Notes: generated from the sequence alone by a model not told the origin. Numbered from the stretch's first letter, positions 34,373-46,650 are shown. The stretch: 64,000 nt of DNA from Beta vulgaris subsp. vulgaris (GCF_026745355.1 NC_079205.1:49634652-49698651), one strand, 5' to 3'. Made by a program: numbers and translations.

Positions 34373-35811
34373 TGATGTGTTTTAAAATATACCGCAAGTG
34401 CACGGTGTCTGTTTGGCAGAAACTGGCAAATACGGGTCGATCCACAGGGAGAGGAGTTCTACAGATTTATGTTCAATTATCTAACTACTTCCAGAGAGGA
34501 AATGATTGAGTAATTAATAACTAAACTAGACTAAACTAGAGCGCAGAAAAATGGGAATTTATCAAATAATTAAAGGTCTAGGGCAATCGATCGGTCCACC
34601 ATGCTTATACCAGTTTAATCAATATAATATAGTTCAACAACACTTGGATTGAGGTTCAAATAAATGAAGTATTTCGCTAATCCTTGGTCAGGCATTAACA
34701 ACTCCTAGATTAACATATGCCAGTACGGTCGCTCAACATAATCAAATCTACCTATTGTAACAAGCCTCTAATGAATATGATCTTTCGATTCTAATTCTTA
34801 TTAGCTAAACATAACTCATGATATTGCGCAATTACATGAATTAAACAAGTATACAAATCAATAGGAATTATTCTAATTCAATCCAATTATTGAAGAACAT
34901 CAAACCACAATCAAAAAGGTATAAACATGGCTTCCCTCTCTAAACCCTAGAAATAGACTACTCACTCATTATAACAAAGAATCAATAAACATGATCAAAG
35001 TAAAAGAATTCATATAAATTAAAGAAGTAAAGAAGAATACCGAATGATTAAGAACATGAAAATGGAAATCGACGATCTATATAATCTTCCAATGTAAAAG
35101 TTCAACAAAAGTAGAGAGAATAAACTAAGTGTTTGGCCCTAAAACGTAGAAAATAAGATAGGTTTAACGAAAATACTAAAAACCTATTTATACTAATTAC
35201 AAAACCGGCTAAAAAAACCCGAAAAATCGCGTCCTGAGAGTCCGCCCGGTCGACCGGGCGAAATCCGCCCGGTCGGGCGACGGTGATCAGAAATTTACGA
35301 CAAAAGATAAATTCCGCCCGGTCAACCGGGCGAGCCCGCCCGGTCGGGCGCGTAAGCGGTTTTCTTCGTTTGTTCGCCCGGTTAGCCGGGCGAAATGAAA
35401 GGTGGAAATTTGAAGTTTCGTGTTTCGCCCGGTCGACCGGGCAAGGCCGCCCGGTCGGGCGCGTAAGCAGTTCTAGCTTCCATATCTGCAGCAGCTAAGT
35501 CCGAGGATTCGCCCGGTCGGACCACACCGCCCGGTCGACCGGGCGGAATCCTTTCCTTGGCTTTTTCTTCGTGGAATCCAACCGAAATGCTTGTGTGGTT
35601 TTCCGGATGCTCCTTGGACCTTGTGTAGTGCTAGACTTCCGTGTCGCGACTCAGATAAATGCACAAAGTGCCTAATCTGCATCAAAACCTGCAAAATACG
35701 ACAAGAGCTCCAAACACATCAAATCCACAAGAAAAGAGCTCAAAAGAGCCCAAATCGACTATCAAAACTAAGGGGATTAGAGTAAATAATCGATAAATGA
35801 TGAACACATCA
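34373..35811 (-). repeat. Element A 3' LTR
   Basis: 1439 bp, minus strand TGATGTGTTCATC to AACACATCA, with perfect 9-bp inverted ends. It contains a TATAAATA box (35185-35192 in reverse), a GC-rich palindrome array just upstream of it (35243-35545), and the Athila-like motif TCCCTGTGGATCGACCCG near the inner end. Differs from the 5' LTR mainly by one-base indels plus one ~20-bp deletion in the other copy. Confidence 0.93.
35243..35545. promoter_or_regulatory. GC-rich palindrome array in element A 3' LTR
   Basis: Five modules, most of them paired palindromes such as CGCCCGGTCGACCGGGCG and CGCCCGGTCGGGCG, separated by 25-60 bp of ordinary sequence. On the transcribed (minus) strand the array lies about 50 bp upstream of the TATA box, an enhancer-like position. 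It is CpG-dense. Confidence 0.8.
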
Positions 35812-35824
35812 AAATCCCCCAAGC
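35812..35824 (-). promoter_or_regulatory. Element A polypurine tract
   Basis: The minus strand reads GCTTGGGGGATTT directly before the 3' LTR start TGATGTG. Confidence 0.85.
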
Positions 35825-35829
35825 TAACC

Positions 35830-35851
35830 TTTTGCTTGTCCTTAAGCAAAA
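35830..35851 (-). promoter_or_regulatory. Stem-loop next to the element A polypurine tract
   Basis: TTTTGCTT, a 6-base loop, AAGCAAAA: an 8-bp perfect stem, 6 bases from the PPT. Element B has the same stem at the same place (43661-43682 and 54566-54587) with a different loop. Confidence 0.6.
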
Positions 35852-37368
35852 TCATGACATGAACGAGAATATGATTGCCTCACCCCTTCAAATATGAAAA
35901 CAGAGATCAAAATTTTTTTATAAGGCTCATAAATCATTCAAGTAAGCACAATTCAAGTTCAACCGTTCAGATCACCCTATTTACCAATCCCAAAAACGAT
36001 CCAATGCAGCTGCCTTATATGACATACAAATCTCGAAAAGGTACTCACTGGGGTGTCACTCCTCTCGACATTTTTGTGGCAGGCAAAAGATGTGCCCGAT
36101 CACTCACCACCCCAACCATAATAACCCTTTCCACTCACACTCTCATGTGTTTAGAAAGGTGATAATGTCACTCAACTAATCATGTCGACTCAAGTAGCGA
36201 ACGTACTCTTTAACCATGACAAACTGACCACATCAATCCGATAAACAATATAAGCGCAAGCTCAAGAGGACTTTTTCGGGGTTGTAATGGGGCTTAGGTA
36301 TGGGTATGGATTATGTATGGGAAATGTGGTGGAAACAACCAAGAATAGGGGAGCACAAGTTATTAGAAGTATCAACCTGAATATAGCCAATAATAGTTTC
36401 CCAATTCTATAAATCACCAAATTTGCAATAAACTCATTATAGAAGCAGCGTGATGAATTTTTTTCTTTGCAAGCACTTGGAAAAGAAAGAATTTTTGATT
36501 TTTTTGTTCGTTTCTTCTTTTTCAATCTTTCTTTTTCTTTCTCTTTGCATTTTTTTCAATCCCATAATCACATGTATTTCATTTTGCTCATTCTTTTCTT
36601 TTTCTCAACTTTTTGTACCTTAATACAATCATTTCCATCCAAAGTTACTCATAAAAACTATCTCAGATGCTAACTCAACCATATGCTCCCCCAAGCTAGG
36701 CTTGGGATTAGTATCAAAACAAGGTCATGGGCATGTAATGAGGTTAAGTAACATGAAATAGTCATTAGGCTCAGCAGGGCTAAGGAGGATAAAAGTATAT
36801 CACGAAAATCACTTTAAGGCTCAAAAAGCAGACAAAAGAACGCCTCTATCACAACAATTGCCACAAGCCATCAAATATTCAATGCGTACGATGTCAAAGT
36901 CAAGATCAGTCAGCTAATGAGGAACTAACACACAAGAAAACAGAATGGATATAGAAATGAATCCATTGGCAGGAATGAATCCTCACAGTCTAACCAAATC
37001 AAGTATGCAGTTAAAATAAGCGCTTTATTATCAAAACTCATTGAGGGTCATGGCATTTAGAGTTCACGTTCCAGCATCACAATCTCAAGTACCCAACTAT
37101 CCAAATAAAGAGCCCAAATACATTTTCAAAGAATATCATGGGGCACAGGGAAGCAATCATACCAATCCAGTCAAAGTATATTTTTGGTATTTTTTTTGAG
37201 CAATATATGATTTTTTTTTTTAAAGCAATGAAACTAAACTATAACAAACAAACTAACTAAACTGACTACACTAAAAAGCAATAAAAAGAGAGGGTGTACT
37301 TACAGCAAATCTCCCCCCAAGCTGAACTCGGAATGACCTCATTGCAGCAAGAGGGAAGAAGAGAGGAC
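35852..37368 (-). other. Element A 3' non-coding region
   Basis: 1.5 kb between the env-position ORF and the PPT, without ORFs of note. Two extra PPT-like sequences, AGCTTGGGGG on the minus strand, occur near 36687-36697 and 37313-37323. T-rich at 36480-36620. Confidence 0.6.
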
Positions 37369-38765
37369 TCATGTCTCATCGTCAGACATATCAGCAGTAA
37401 AAACCGCCTCCAGAAGTACCTGCAGCACCAAAAACAGCATTCCAAAGGCATCCTCCCCCATATGGTCAGTGGGGTCAGGTAGTGTGGCGTATACCAAGAC
37501 GGATGGGTATGGTCATGGGCGATAAGCCCCTGGTGGTAATAGTCATGGTAGATGGGGTAGAGGGCATGGTGCATGTCGGACTCCACGGTGGTCAACCGTG
37601 TGTCCAAGGAGGTCAGGTGGGTCTGAATGGTGGCCTGACCCAACTCAAGACGGCCCATCTGTGAGGTAAGGGACTGCTGTCCCTGCTCGATGCGAGTAAG
37701 GGCGGCCATCATAGGGTCTACAGGAGCGGAGGAAGAGGCTTCCCCCGCCGACTGCCTATGGTAGGTCCTCAAGGGTCGTCGAGCAATGGGCTCCTGACCC
37801 CGCAAAGGAAGTAGGTAGGAACCTACACCAGGCTCAAGGCGGGTCTGGGCGCGGTCAGGAAGAAGGATGGACTCCTTCTTGGCAATGTACCACCTAAACT
37901 TGTTGGCCGACTGGGCAGTGATCCACTTGGCATTGATCATGTAATCGATGCCAATCTCTGCAGGGCCAACTACTGCATTGTTAACGTCAGGCACAAAACC
38001 AAAATGAACAGCAATAACAGTTATAAGTCCACCTACAACAATAGGTTGTCCCCTGACACTACCATCCTCAAATTGGGCAGGCAAGCTAGTGGCGGTTCGT
38101 TTGAGCTGGGAGACAAACAAATAGGGCAGGCACAAAGCATAGTCAAGATCGGGAAACAAATAGCTCCCATCAGAAAAATCTCCTGTTTTTGACAGGAGTG
38201 GGGCTCAGCTCGCCCAAAAAGTGTGCATCCCAGAAATCGCTGCAAGTAGCGAAGACTGGGAAGGTGCAAATGATCGGCAGACATGTGTTGGGTGTTGACC
38301 TCATCTTCACCCGTAAAGGCTGCCCAAAGTGTGTTTATGCGAAGTTCTGGAGGGTGACGATGTTCCCCAGTGAGGGGTAGGCCAAAAATAGCAGCTAGTT
38401 GGCCCAATGTTAATTCCCGATCCTCATTCATGAGGCGAAAATGAAGCACCTGATTTTTATTCCCTACGTCTAGGGAACTCAGAAATTCGAGGGTTAGGTG
38501 TCTATAGGTCCAGAAAAACATGCCAAACATAGTACCCCAAACCCAATTTCTCAAATAAAGTCTTTGTATCACTAAATATTCCCAATGTATGTAGAGATTG
38601 CGAATCAACAAATCTAGCAGGAACAATATTTCTATGTTTCAATTTCTGAAATTTTTCTTTTTGTTCTAGAGATTTGAAAATTACCTCGGGGAAGGTTGAA
38701 TCCGGTGGGATGCGAGTGCTTGATTCTCCTCGTGAACTTTGCCTCCGCTTGCTTGGCCTTGACAT
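37369..38765 (-). pseudogene. Element A env-position ORF (Athila ORF-1 family)
   Basis: Begins MSRPSKRRQSSRGESS at 38765. The conserved stretch ARFVDSQSLHTLGIFSD follows, then YRHLTLEFLSSLDVG, ELTLGQLAAIFGLPLTGE and LHLPSLRYLQRF, the pattern of the ATHILA ORF-1 family found downstream of integrase. A central segment around residues 250-330 has a heptad-like run (LTRIEQGQQSLTSQMGRLEL) suggesting a coiled coil. The ORF ends DMSDDET then TGA at 37369. At least three frameshifts (near 38530, 38170 and 37480) break it. I see no signal peptide or clear membrane span, so an envelope function is not supported; its role is unknown. Confidence 0.8.
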
Positions 38766-39052
38766 GCTTGAATTTGATGTGAAAGTGGATTTAAGTGAGA
38801 GAGAGAAAAGATGGAGATTTTCTGACTTTTTCTTTTGTTTTTGTGAGAAAGATCAAGAAAATCAAGAAAAGTGAAGAAAATTTGAAGGAGGGGATGAGAT
38901 TGGTGAGAGAAGAGAGGTAGGAGAAAGTATGGAGATGGAGGTAGTGAGGAGAGAGAAAACAAGGGTTTAGAGAAGATGAAGTTGTGAGAGAAGGAAAAAG
39001 AAAGAATGAAAAGGAGGGTGAAATCGAGGGCATAAAAGGTTGTCGGGGTATC

Positions 39053-39313
39053 TGCCCGGTCGGGCCGACCCGCCCGGTCGACCGGGCGAAAAAAAAAATT
39101 TCGCAGATTTGTGCTATTTTTTCGAACGAGGCGATTCCGGAAGAATAAATTCCGCCCGGTCGGGCGATTTCCAGAATTCTCATTTTTGTTTCGCCCGGTT
39201 GACCGGGTAATATACCCTCCAAAAATACTTCACTTTTTCTCGCGTTTTTTCGTTCGCTCTGTGGAAAAGTGCTTGCGCGGCCGGTCGGGCGAGCTCGCCC
39301 GGTTGACCGGGCG
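39053..39313. promoter_or_regulatory. GC-rich palindrome array upstream of the element A env-position ORF
   Basis: Four modules of the same design as in the LTR (CGCCCGGTCGACCGGGCG, CGCCCGGTCGGGCG and variants) in the 0.8-kb non-coding gap between integrase and the env-position ORF, about 290 bp before its start. No clear TATAAA follows on the minus strand. Confidence 0.7.
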
Positions 39314-39560
39314 ATTTCAATTTTGCGCGTTTTTCCGTCAAAATTTTTCCAAGTCCAAAAATTTGCCTCCTGCACACATTAGACTCGTCCAAATATTAGT
39401 ACACTCTCCCTCACCACACTAAGAAAGTAAACTAAAAAATCAAAAGAAAATAAAAATCGAAACTAACAAAGAGAAAAGAAAAGACGGGTTGCCTCCCGCA
39501 AAGCGCTGGTTTAGATGGTCCCGCACGACCTTAGTGCCTCTTCTCAAAATCAGGGAGTGA

Positions 39561-40908
39561 CTAGGTACATACCTCTACTTGGCCGATGAAGGCGCCCTCA
39601 TGGTACAGTTTCAGACGCTGCCCATTCACTTTAAACTTCGTTCCAGCTGCATTGGCCACTTCAATAGCTCCATGTGTTTTCACGTCAGTGACGACAAAAG
39701 GTCCAGACCATTTTGACTTAAGCTTTCCAGGAAAAAGCCTCAGTCTAGAGTTGTATAATAGGACTTTGTCACCAACATGAAACTCCCGCTTTACAATCAT
39801 CTTGTCATGAAATCGTTTGGTTTGCTCCTTGTAGAGTTTGTGGTTTTCATATGCTTCCAGTCGAAGCTCATCTAACTCATTCAGTTGAAGAAGTCTTGCT
39901 TCCCCTGCAGCCTCCAAATCCAAATTAATTTCTTTAACTGCCCAAGCTGAGAGATACTCCATTTCAACTGGTAAATGACAAGCTTTGCCATAGACTAATC
40001 GATATGGGGTGGTTCCTAGAGGTGTCTTAAAAGCAGTTCCAGAGCCCACAGAGTATCATCCAATTTTTGTGACCAATCCTTCCTTGACCTGTTGACTACC
40101 TTCTCCAAAATGCGCTTGATCTGACGATTGGAGACTTCAACTTGACCACTAGTCTGAGGATGATAGGCTAAACCAACTTTGTGAGTGACTCCATATCTCT
40201 TCAGTAAAGCTTTGAAAGTCGCTGGTGAAAGTGAGATCCCCCATCACTGATCAAGACTCTCGGGACTCCGAATCGAGGGAAAATGACCTTCTTGAAGAGC
40301 TTCATGACTACCTTAGAATCATTGGTAATGGAAGCCACAGCTTCAACCCACTTAGTCACATAGTCCACAGCAACCAAGATATACCTGTTCCCACAAGAAG
40401 AAGGGAAAGGTCCCATGAAATCAATACCCCATACATCAAAGGGTTCAATCTCCAAAATACCCATCTGGGGCATCTCCTGCCTCTTTGAAATATTACCCGT
40501 TCGTTGACATTCATCACAAGAGAGACAAAAAACACGAGCATCTTTAAAAATGGTAGGCCAATAAAAACCACTCTGGAGAACTCTATAAGCGGTGGCTTGT
40601 GAGCCCAGATGTCCACTGCAAGGCATACTATGACAATGTTGGAGAATGCCAACTATCTCCCAATCAGCTATACATCGTCGGAACAAGCCATCTGAACACT
40701 TCTTGTATAAGAGGGGTCATCCCAAAAATAATGCTTGGCATCTGATGAACTTCTTGCGCTGTTGGTATGTCAAATCAGGAGGATGAGAACCACTAACACA
40801 ATAATTAGCAAAATCAGCATACCATGGAGATTGAGTAGACACAGCGAAAAGATGGTCATCTGGAAAAGCATCATCTATGGGACCGTCAGCACTTGACTCA
40901 AACCTCAA
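39561..40908 (-). pseudogene. Element A integrase
   Basis: Minus-strand pieces 40908-40717, 40686-40201 and 40049-39561. They show the zinc-binding [12 protein letters not shown] and CDECQRTG (H2C2), the core start [12 protein letters not shown] (first Asp), and [12 protein letters not shown] (second Asp). The third catalytic region lies in the frameshifted gap near 40130. The C-terminal domain has [31 protein letters not shown] and [10 protein letters not shown], typical of Athila integrases. Frameshifts separate the pieces. Confidence 0.92.
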
Positions 40909-40927
40909 CCGGGAGAATGATCTGCAA

Positions 40928-42126
40928 CTACATTCTCAGCACCCTTCTTGTCACGGATCTCCAGATCAAACTCTTGTAGTAACAATATCCATCGTATAAG
41001 TCGTGGTTTGGCCTCTTCTTGGCCAAGAGATACTTTAGCGCAGCATGGTCAGTATGAACAATCACTTTCGAACCTATGAGGTAGGTCCGAAACTTGTCAA
41101 GAGCATACACAATGGCCAACAATTCTTTCTCTGTAGTAGCATAGTTGACCTGGGCTTCATCTAAGGTCTTGCTGGCATAGTAGATGGCATGGAGGACTTT
41201 GTTTTTCCGTTGACCAAGCACAGCACCAACCGCATAATCGCTAGCATCACACATGATCTCGAAAGGAAGACTCCAGTCTGGAGGTTGTATGATAGGGGAG
41301 TGATCAATGCTTCCTTAATCCTGTCAAAAGACTCCACACACGCATCAGTAAAATCAAAGGTGGCATCCTTGAGCAACAATTGAGTAAGGGGTTTCGCCAA
41401 TTTTTGAAAAGTCTTTTATAAATCTGCGATAGAAACCCGCGTGACCCAGAAAACTTCTCACTCCCTTGACATTCACAGGAGGAGGAAGTTTCTCAATCAC
41501 CTCAATTTTTGCTCTGTCCACCTGGATGCCACGCTCAGATATGAGATGTCCAAGTACCACTCCATCATTCACCATAAAGTGGCACTTTTCCCAATTAAGA
41601 ACCAGATTAACCTCAGAACAACGTTTCAGAATTTAGAGAGATTATGCAAACACACATCAAAGTCAGAACCATAAACACTAAAATCATCCATAAATACCTC
41701 CATGATATTTTCGATGAAATCAGAAAAAATGGCCATCATACATCTCTGAAATGTGGCAGGGGCGTTGCACAAACCAAATGGCATTCTGCGATATGCAAAA
41801 GTGCCATAGGGGCAAGTGAACGTCGTCTTCTCCTGATCAGCTGGGTGAATGGGAATCTGAAAGAAACCTGAATATCCATCCAAATAACAGAAAAAGTTAT
41901 GTTTTGCTAATCTTTCTAACATCTGATCAATAAAAGGGAGAGGGAAATGATCTTTCAGAGTGGCAGTGTTTAATCTGCGATAGTCAATACACATCCGCCA
42001 ACCTGTAACAGTACGAGTAGGAATTAGTTCATCCTTATCATTCTTAACAACAGTAGTCCCCCCCTTTTTAGGAACAACTTGAACCGGGCTCACCCACTTA
42101 GAATCTGAGATGGGGTAGATGATGCC
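40928..42126 (-). pseudogene. Element A reverse transcriptase and RNase H
   Basis: Starts abruptly at the element B junction with GIIYPISDSKWVSPVQVVPK. It continues through [35 protein letters not shown] (catalytic Asp), RMPFGLCNAPATFQRCM and MEVFMDDFSVYG (FMDD active site). After a stop come SERGIQVDRAKIEVIEKLP and GHAGFYRRFIKDF, then the RNase H part [31 protein letters not shown] and [13 protein letters not shown]. The beginning of the domain, upstream of GIIYP, is missing from A on both sides of B. Confidence 0.93.
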
Positions 42127-43642
42127 TGGTAGGCGTGTCGCGCACCTATCAAAAGTAATTACCTAACTAACTTCCTAACTATGTAGCAGAGCAAGTCAGG
42201 GTCGAATCCACAGGGACAAACGTATCAAACACTAGATATCTTGACTCAATTTAACTAAACGAGTGACAAACAATGATGAAAAGGGTGTTGACTAAGACTA
42301 ACACTAAACTACGATAATTACTAAGAACACACAAGATATAATCAATTAATTAAAACATCTAGAATTAAGCATCACCACTAGCATGACCAATACATGAATA
42401 ATTTCCATCCCAAATGATATAATCAAGAATTCAAGAGGAGTAATGCACCCTATAATTACCAAAGATCTCTCCCGAGTACCAATGGCTACTCTAAACAAGC
42501 AATCAAACCTATTACCATAGAATCATGCAAGAAAGAGGCATTAAGCATAGCATCACAATGAAATTCCTAGCAATCCTATCTAACTATTCCCATAGAAGAT
42601 ATTCATACCATTGATTGGATCAACAAAACCATCTAGATTCAATTCCCATTGAAAATAAGATATACGGAGTCAAATCAAAATCACCTATCCCTAGTATGAT
42701 AATGAGCATAAGAACAATCCAATCAAACAAGAACAATTGATCATATAAACTTGGGATTAATGGAGAATTCAATATTAAATCATTGCTAGGGTTTTACTTA
42801 ACCCTAGATTAATAGACTACTCACTCATAATTGAATAACAAACAAATAATAACAAATTAAAGACATAATAATAATGAAAGGAAAGAAGAGATTAAGAAAA
42901 CTTAGTCTTTACTTGAAGGAATCAAAGCGTAGTAATCAATGTTAACAATGGAGTAAACTCAAAAGCTCTCTAAAAAGTTATAAAATGTATTCTCTAGTAA
43001 AAAGGCGTAGTTTTTAACTCTAAGAAAATAGTATTTATATGTCTCGTAAATCCGGCGCAACACGCGCTCAAAACAGCCAAAGGATCGTCCGCCCGACCGG
43101 TCGGGCGGATTTCGCCCGGTCGGGCGGTCGTCAGGTCTGATGCTTCTTCGTCGCGCCTGGCCGGGCGCCTTTCAGCACAATATCTTTCGCCTCGCCCGAC
43201 CGCCCGGGCGGATTTCGCCCGGTCGGGCCCGCATGTAAATTCGCCTGGCAGCTTTAATTTCTAAAATTGGCTAAGTAGCATTCGCCCGACCGCCCGGGCG
43301 GATTTCGCCCGGTCGGGCGCGGGAGCAAATTTCTTGGAACTTCAGCGTTCGATTTCTGACTAAGTAAGACTCGCCCGACCAGCCGGGGCAGATTCGCCCG
43401 GTCGGGGGTCATCAGGTTTTTAGGCAAATGTGAGATTTTCGCGCGTCCCGACTTCATGTCTCATGTAGCGATGTCAAGGATTAGGAAATGCACCAAAATA
43501 TGCTATTTCCTACAAAATCAATCTGAAAACACAACCACACTACAAGACACACATTAGTACTAAAAAGGGCTCCGAAGAGCGCAATTAATACCAATAATCC
43601 ATGGGAAATGGGGGTAAAATTCTATATAAAATAGACATATCA
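42127..43642 (-). repeat. Element B 3' LTR
   Basis: 1516 bp, minus strand TGATATGTCTATTTTATATA to GACACGCCTACCA. Contains a TATAAATA box (43032-43039 in reverse), a palindrome array (43089-43408) and the motif TCCCTGTGGATTCGACCC near the inner end. Confidence 0.92.
43089..43408. promoter_or_regulatory. GC-rich palindrome array in element B 3' LTR
   Basis: Paired palindromes such as CCGCCCGACCGGTCGGGCGG and CGCCCGGTCGGGCG, in four to five modules about 50 bp upstream of the TATA box on the minus strand. Same layout as in element A. Confidence 0.78.
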
Positions 43643-43682
43643 AACTCCCCCAAGCTAGACTTTTGCTTGCCCCTAAGCAAAA
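43643..43682 (-). promoter_or_regulatory. Element B polypurine tract and adjacent stem-loop
   Basis: The minus strand reads AGCTTGGGGGAGTT next to the LTR (43643-43656). The 8-bp stem TTTTGCTT/AAGCAAAA lies just inside it (43661-43682). Confidence 0.75.
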
Positions 43683-45271
43683 CCTGTCTGAAAATCAACA
43701 GTTCAAAGCATCAATAGTAGTTTCACCCCATCATAAAATTCTTGAAATGACAATAGATCGAATCCAAACACACCACAAGTCATAATCGATAAGGTTCGAC
43801 AAAAAAAATACCAATCAGGGATAAGAATCAATGAGAGGCCACTAAATATGCGCTGCAAATCAATGAGAAGGATCTCACAAGGGGACTCACCACTCATTTG
43901 TAAAGCACTCTCCAAGCAGTTAAAATGACTGCTTCTTTCCATCCCCAGTACCCGTCCCTACTCTCACACTCGTGTGTTTGAAGGGTGATATATGGCGCTC
44001 AATTGCTCCACTTCACCAAGTTAGTCCATAGGCTTGTATCATCTCTCCACATCAGGTAGTTATACATGCAAACAAATCATATGACTCAATTAAGGTTGTA
44101 ATGGGGCTTAAGGTGGTAGGTGTGGCAAATATTTGGGAATGTGGTGCTTAAGGTAGTGAAGTATTACTACAACTTTTGAACGAACATCCCACACATCAAA
44201 TAAATTGCAACACAACTATGACCCATTTTTCTTTCATCTCACCTCCTTTATTCTTCATATAACCCAAGTAATGACTTCCAATATGACATAATTCAAATGA
44301 GACCTCTCTTAGAATTTTTTTTTTTTTTTTTTCAATTTGATTTTCATAATTGCTCTTGGAAATCTTACTTGTCATGTTTTTAGGAGTTCTCTACTTTAGC
44401 TACTAGCTAATGAGGATAGAGAAGAATTTCTTTTGCACATGTAATCAATCATATTTGTTTCTTTCTTGCAATCTTTTCATTCATACCAACAACCAATTTC
44501 ATAATCCACAAGTTAATCAACCAAAAATTCCTAAATACTTCACTACCAATGGTAAAGAGACGTATTTTTGGAAAAATGAGGAGCTCATAATGTAGTTGTC
44601 AAAAGAAACAGGCTCAGCTCAGAGTGGTTAACTAGGGGAAATGAATGCAGGGAAGGTTATTTGGTCTTTTGGTGCAAATTCCTACGTGAGTCATAATCAT
44701 TTTTGTTTAGACATTGTATAACTAATGCATCAATGGAGAGAAACACAAGTTCTAGCATCCCTCATGAAGTGGGCATACACACAAGAAAAGCATGAGTTAA
44801 GGCACAGAAGCTCACAGTTAAGCCTAAACATGCTTGCAGGACATATAGAGTGCCACAATCTTGATTCTTATCATAGATCTAAGTACAGTTATGCCATGCC
44901 TTGGTGATCAATCATTGTTTCGTGTCCATCAACAATCCAAAGTCAAAACAGCATTATGATAGCATGGGGCACAGGGAAACAACTATTCAACCTTGACTTT
45001 GATTTTTCTCTTTTTTTTTTTTTTTTTCAGCAGGCTTCACACATCATACATGTGAAGACAAAAAACAAAAACAAAAGAAAAAGAAAGAAGGAAAAGAAAA
45101 GAAAAACACACAAACACACCAAACACACAAAGAAAACATGCTAAACTAACTACAAAAGCTGTAAACTACCTAAGAAGTGATAGAAGATACCTATGTGCAG
45201 TGAAGATCCTCCCCCAAGCTGAACTTGGCAATGTCCGCATTGCAACAAGGAGAAGGCAAGGAACACGGCCC
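43683..45271 (-). other. Element B 3' non-coding region
   Basis: 1.6 kb between the env-position ORF and the PPT. A second PPT-like AGCTTGGGGGAGG occurs near 45209-45221. It contains a T17 run (44314) and a T17 run (45008). The same region is repeated at 54588-56208. Confidence 0.7.
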
Positions 45272-46650
45272 TCAGTCGGCCATAGAATCGGAATCAGAAT
45301 CATCAGCGCCACTCCCTCCAGCTCCACCATAGGCGGGGTTCCAGGTGTACCAACTGGGGTGGGGACCCGCCTGTGCGATCGTACCAACCTGCAATAATCA
45401 TCATACATAGGGAACATAGCAAGGCGCTGGTCATCGTAGATGGTGTCTAGCGGCGCTCTAGGCGCTCTAGAGCTTGAGTGTTGGCAGTCATATTTCAGGT
45501 TCCATACGCTGCAACACACTCATCATCCCCTCAAAGTCAGCAGTAGGGGAGGGGGTTGGGTAGAGGAGGAGGGCATGAAGGAGAGGAGGGCATGAAGGAG
45601 ACGGCCTCTCGCCTACGGTAGACGTGTGGAGGCTCAGGTACGGGACCAGTCTCAGGTGGGTGGGCCGCATCTCCAACAGGAAGGAGATAGGTAGGTAGAG
45701 CGGCATTCCCTGTGTGGTCATCCTCTATAAGCGGCTGGGCTAAGGTGGGTCTGGAAGAAGTATAGACTGGTTAGCGGCAATCATCCACCTATAATTCCGA
45801 CCACTAGGGACAATGTACCGGGCGCATAAGAAGTGGTCAAGGTCAAGGTAAGAAGGCCCCGGAACAGCATTGGCCCGAATCTCAACATGGCCGAAATGAC
45901 AGCGATGTGGGTGACTAGTCCCCAATGACAATAGGTACGGAGGAACGGACACTGCCGTCCTCCTCAAAAGTGGGGTAAGTCGTAGAAATCTTATGCAGAT
46001 GATGCATAAATGCATACGCAAGATCAAACTGCATAGGCATGGTGACGGGCCACAGATAAGTGCCAAGAGCACTTAGTTCCTCAGTCCTAGAGGTGTTGGG
46101 TTCCCACCGCCCAAAGATAGTACCCCAAGAATTTTAACAGGAATCGAATGCTAGGATGATGGACCGACTTAATCTGTAAATGCTGACAGTTGGGTGGTCT
46201 AACACCAGTGAGGGCTTCCCAAAGTTGGCCTAGCAGGAATGTTTCTGGTTTCTTCCTTTCCCCCTAACGGTCATACCAAATAGTTGGCAAATTGGCGAGG
46301 GTCAGTCCCTATCCACATTGGAAATGCGAAAATACAGGACATGGTCATTTTGAGCGTGTTTTCGAATCTCTAAGGAACTTAGAAATTCTAGGGTCAGGTC
46401 CGCATATGTGCCATGGTACAAGGTGAGGAATTGTTCTATTCCCATACCAACAAATAATGTGCGGGTAATTTCAGCAATACCCAAAACATGCAAGAGGTCA
46501 CTATGAACAAATCGGGTGGGGCAATCATACGGTGCTTAAGTTTTTGAAAACGCACCTTTTGAGCCTCATCCTTGAAAATTAATGAGGAAAGTCAGGATCT
46601 ACCTCAATTGCAGTAGGTTGAGAGCCACGTGTACCTCGTCGACCCGCCAT
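45272..46650 (-). pseudogene. Element B env-position ORF (Athila ORF-1 family), badly broken
   Basis: Starts MAGRRGTRGSQPTAIEVDPD at 46650. The recognisable core is YADLTLEFLSSLEI with HVLYFRISNVDRD, matching the element A ORF. The end reads DDSDSDSMAD then TGA at 45272, an acidic tail like A's DMSDDET. At least five frame changes occur in between. No signal peptide or membrane span could be supported; role unknown. Confidence 0.7.

Noticed and set aside
35243..35545. CRISPR-like array (GC-rich repeats with spacers)
   Set aside because: Repeats are imperfect palindromes in LTRs of a plant retrotransposon, spacing is irregular, and there are no cas genes.
37369..38765. Calling the env-position ORF a true viral envelope
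   Set aside because: No signal peptide, membrane span or cleavage site could be supported; only family similarity to Athila ORF-1 is claimed.
39111..39422. Open frames with ARSTGRARP-like or RPVGR-like repeats in the LTRs and env gap
   Set aside because: They are translations of the GC-rich palindromes; similar frames appear on both strands at every array.
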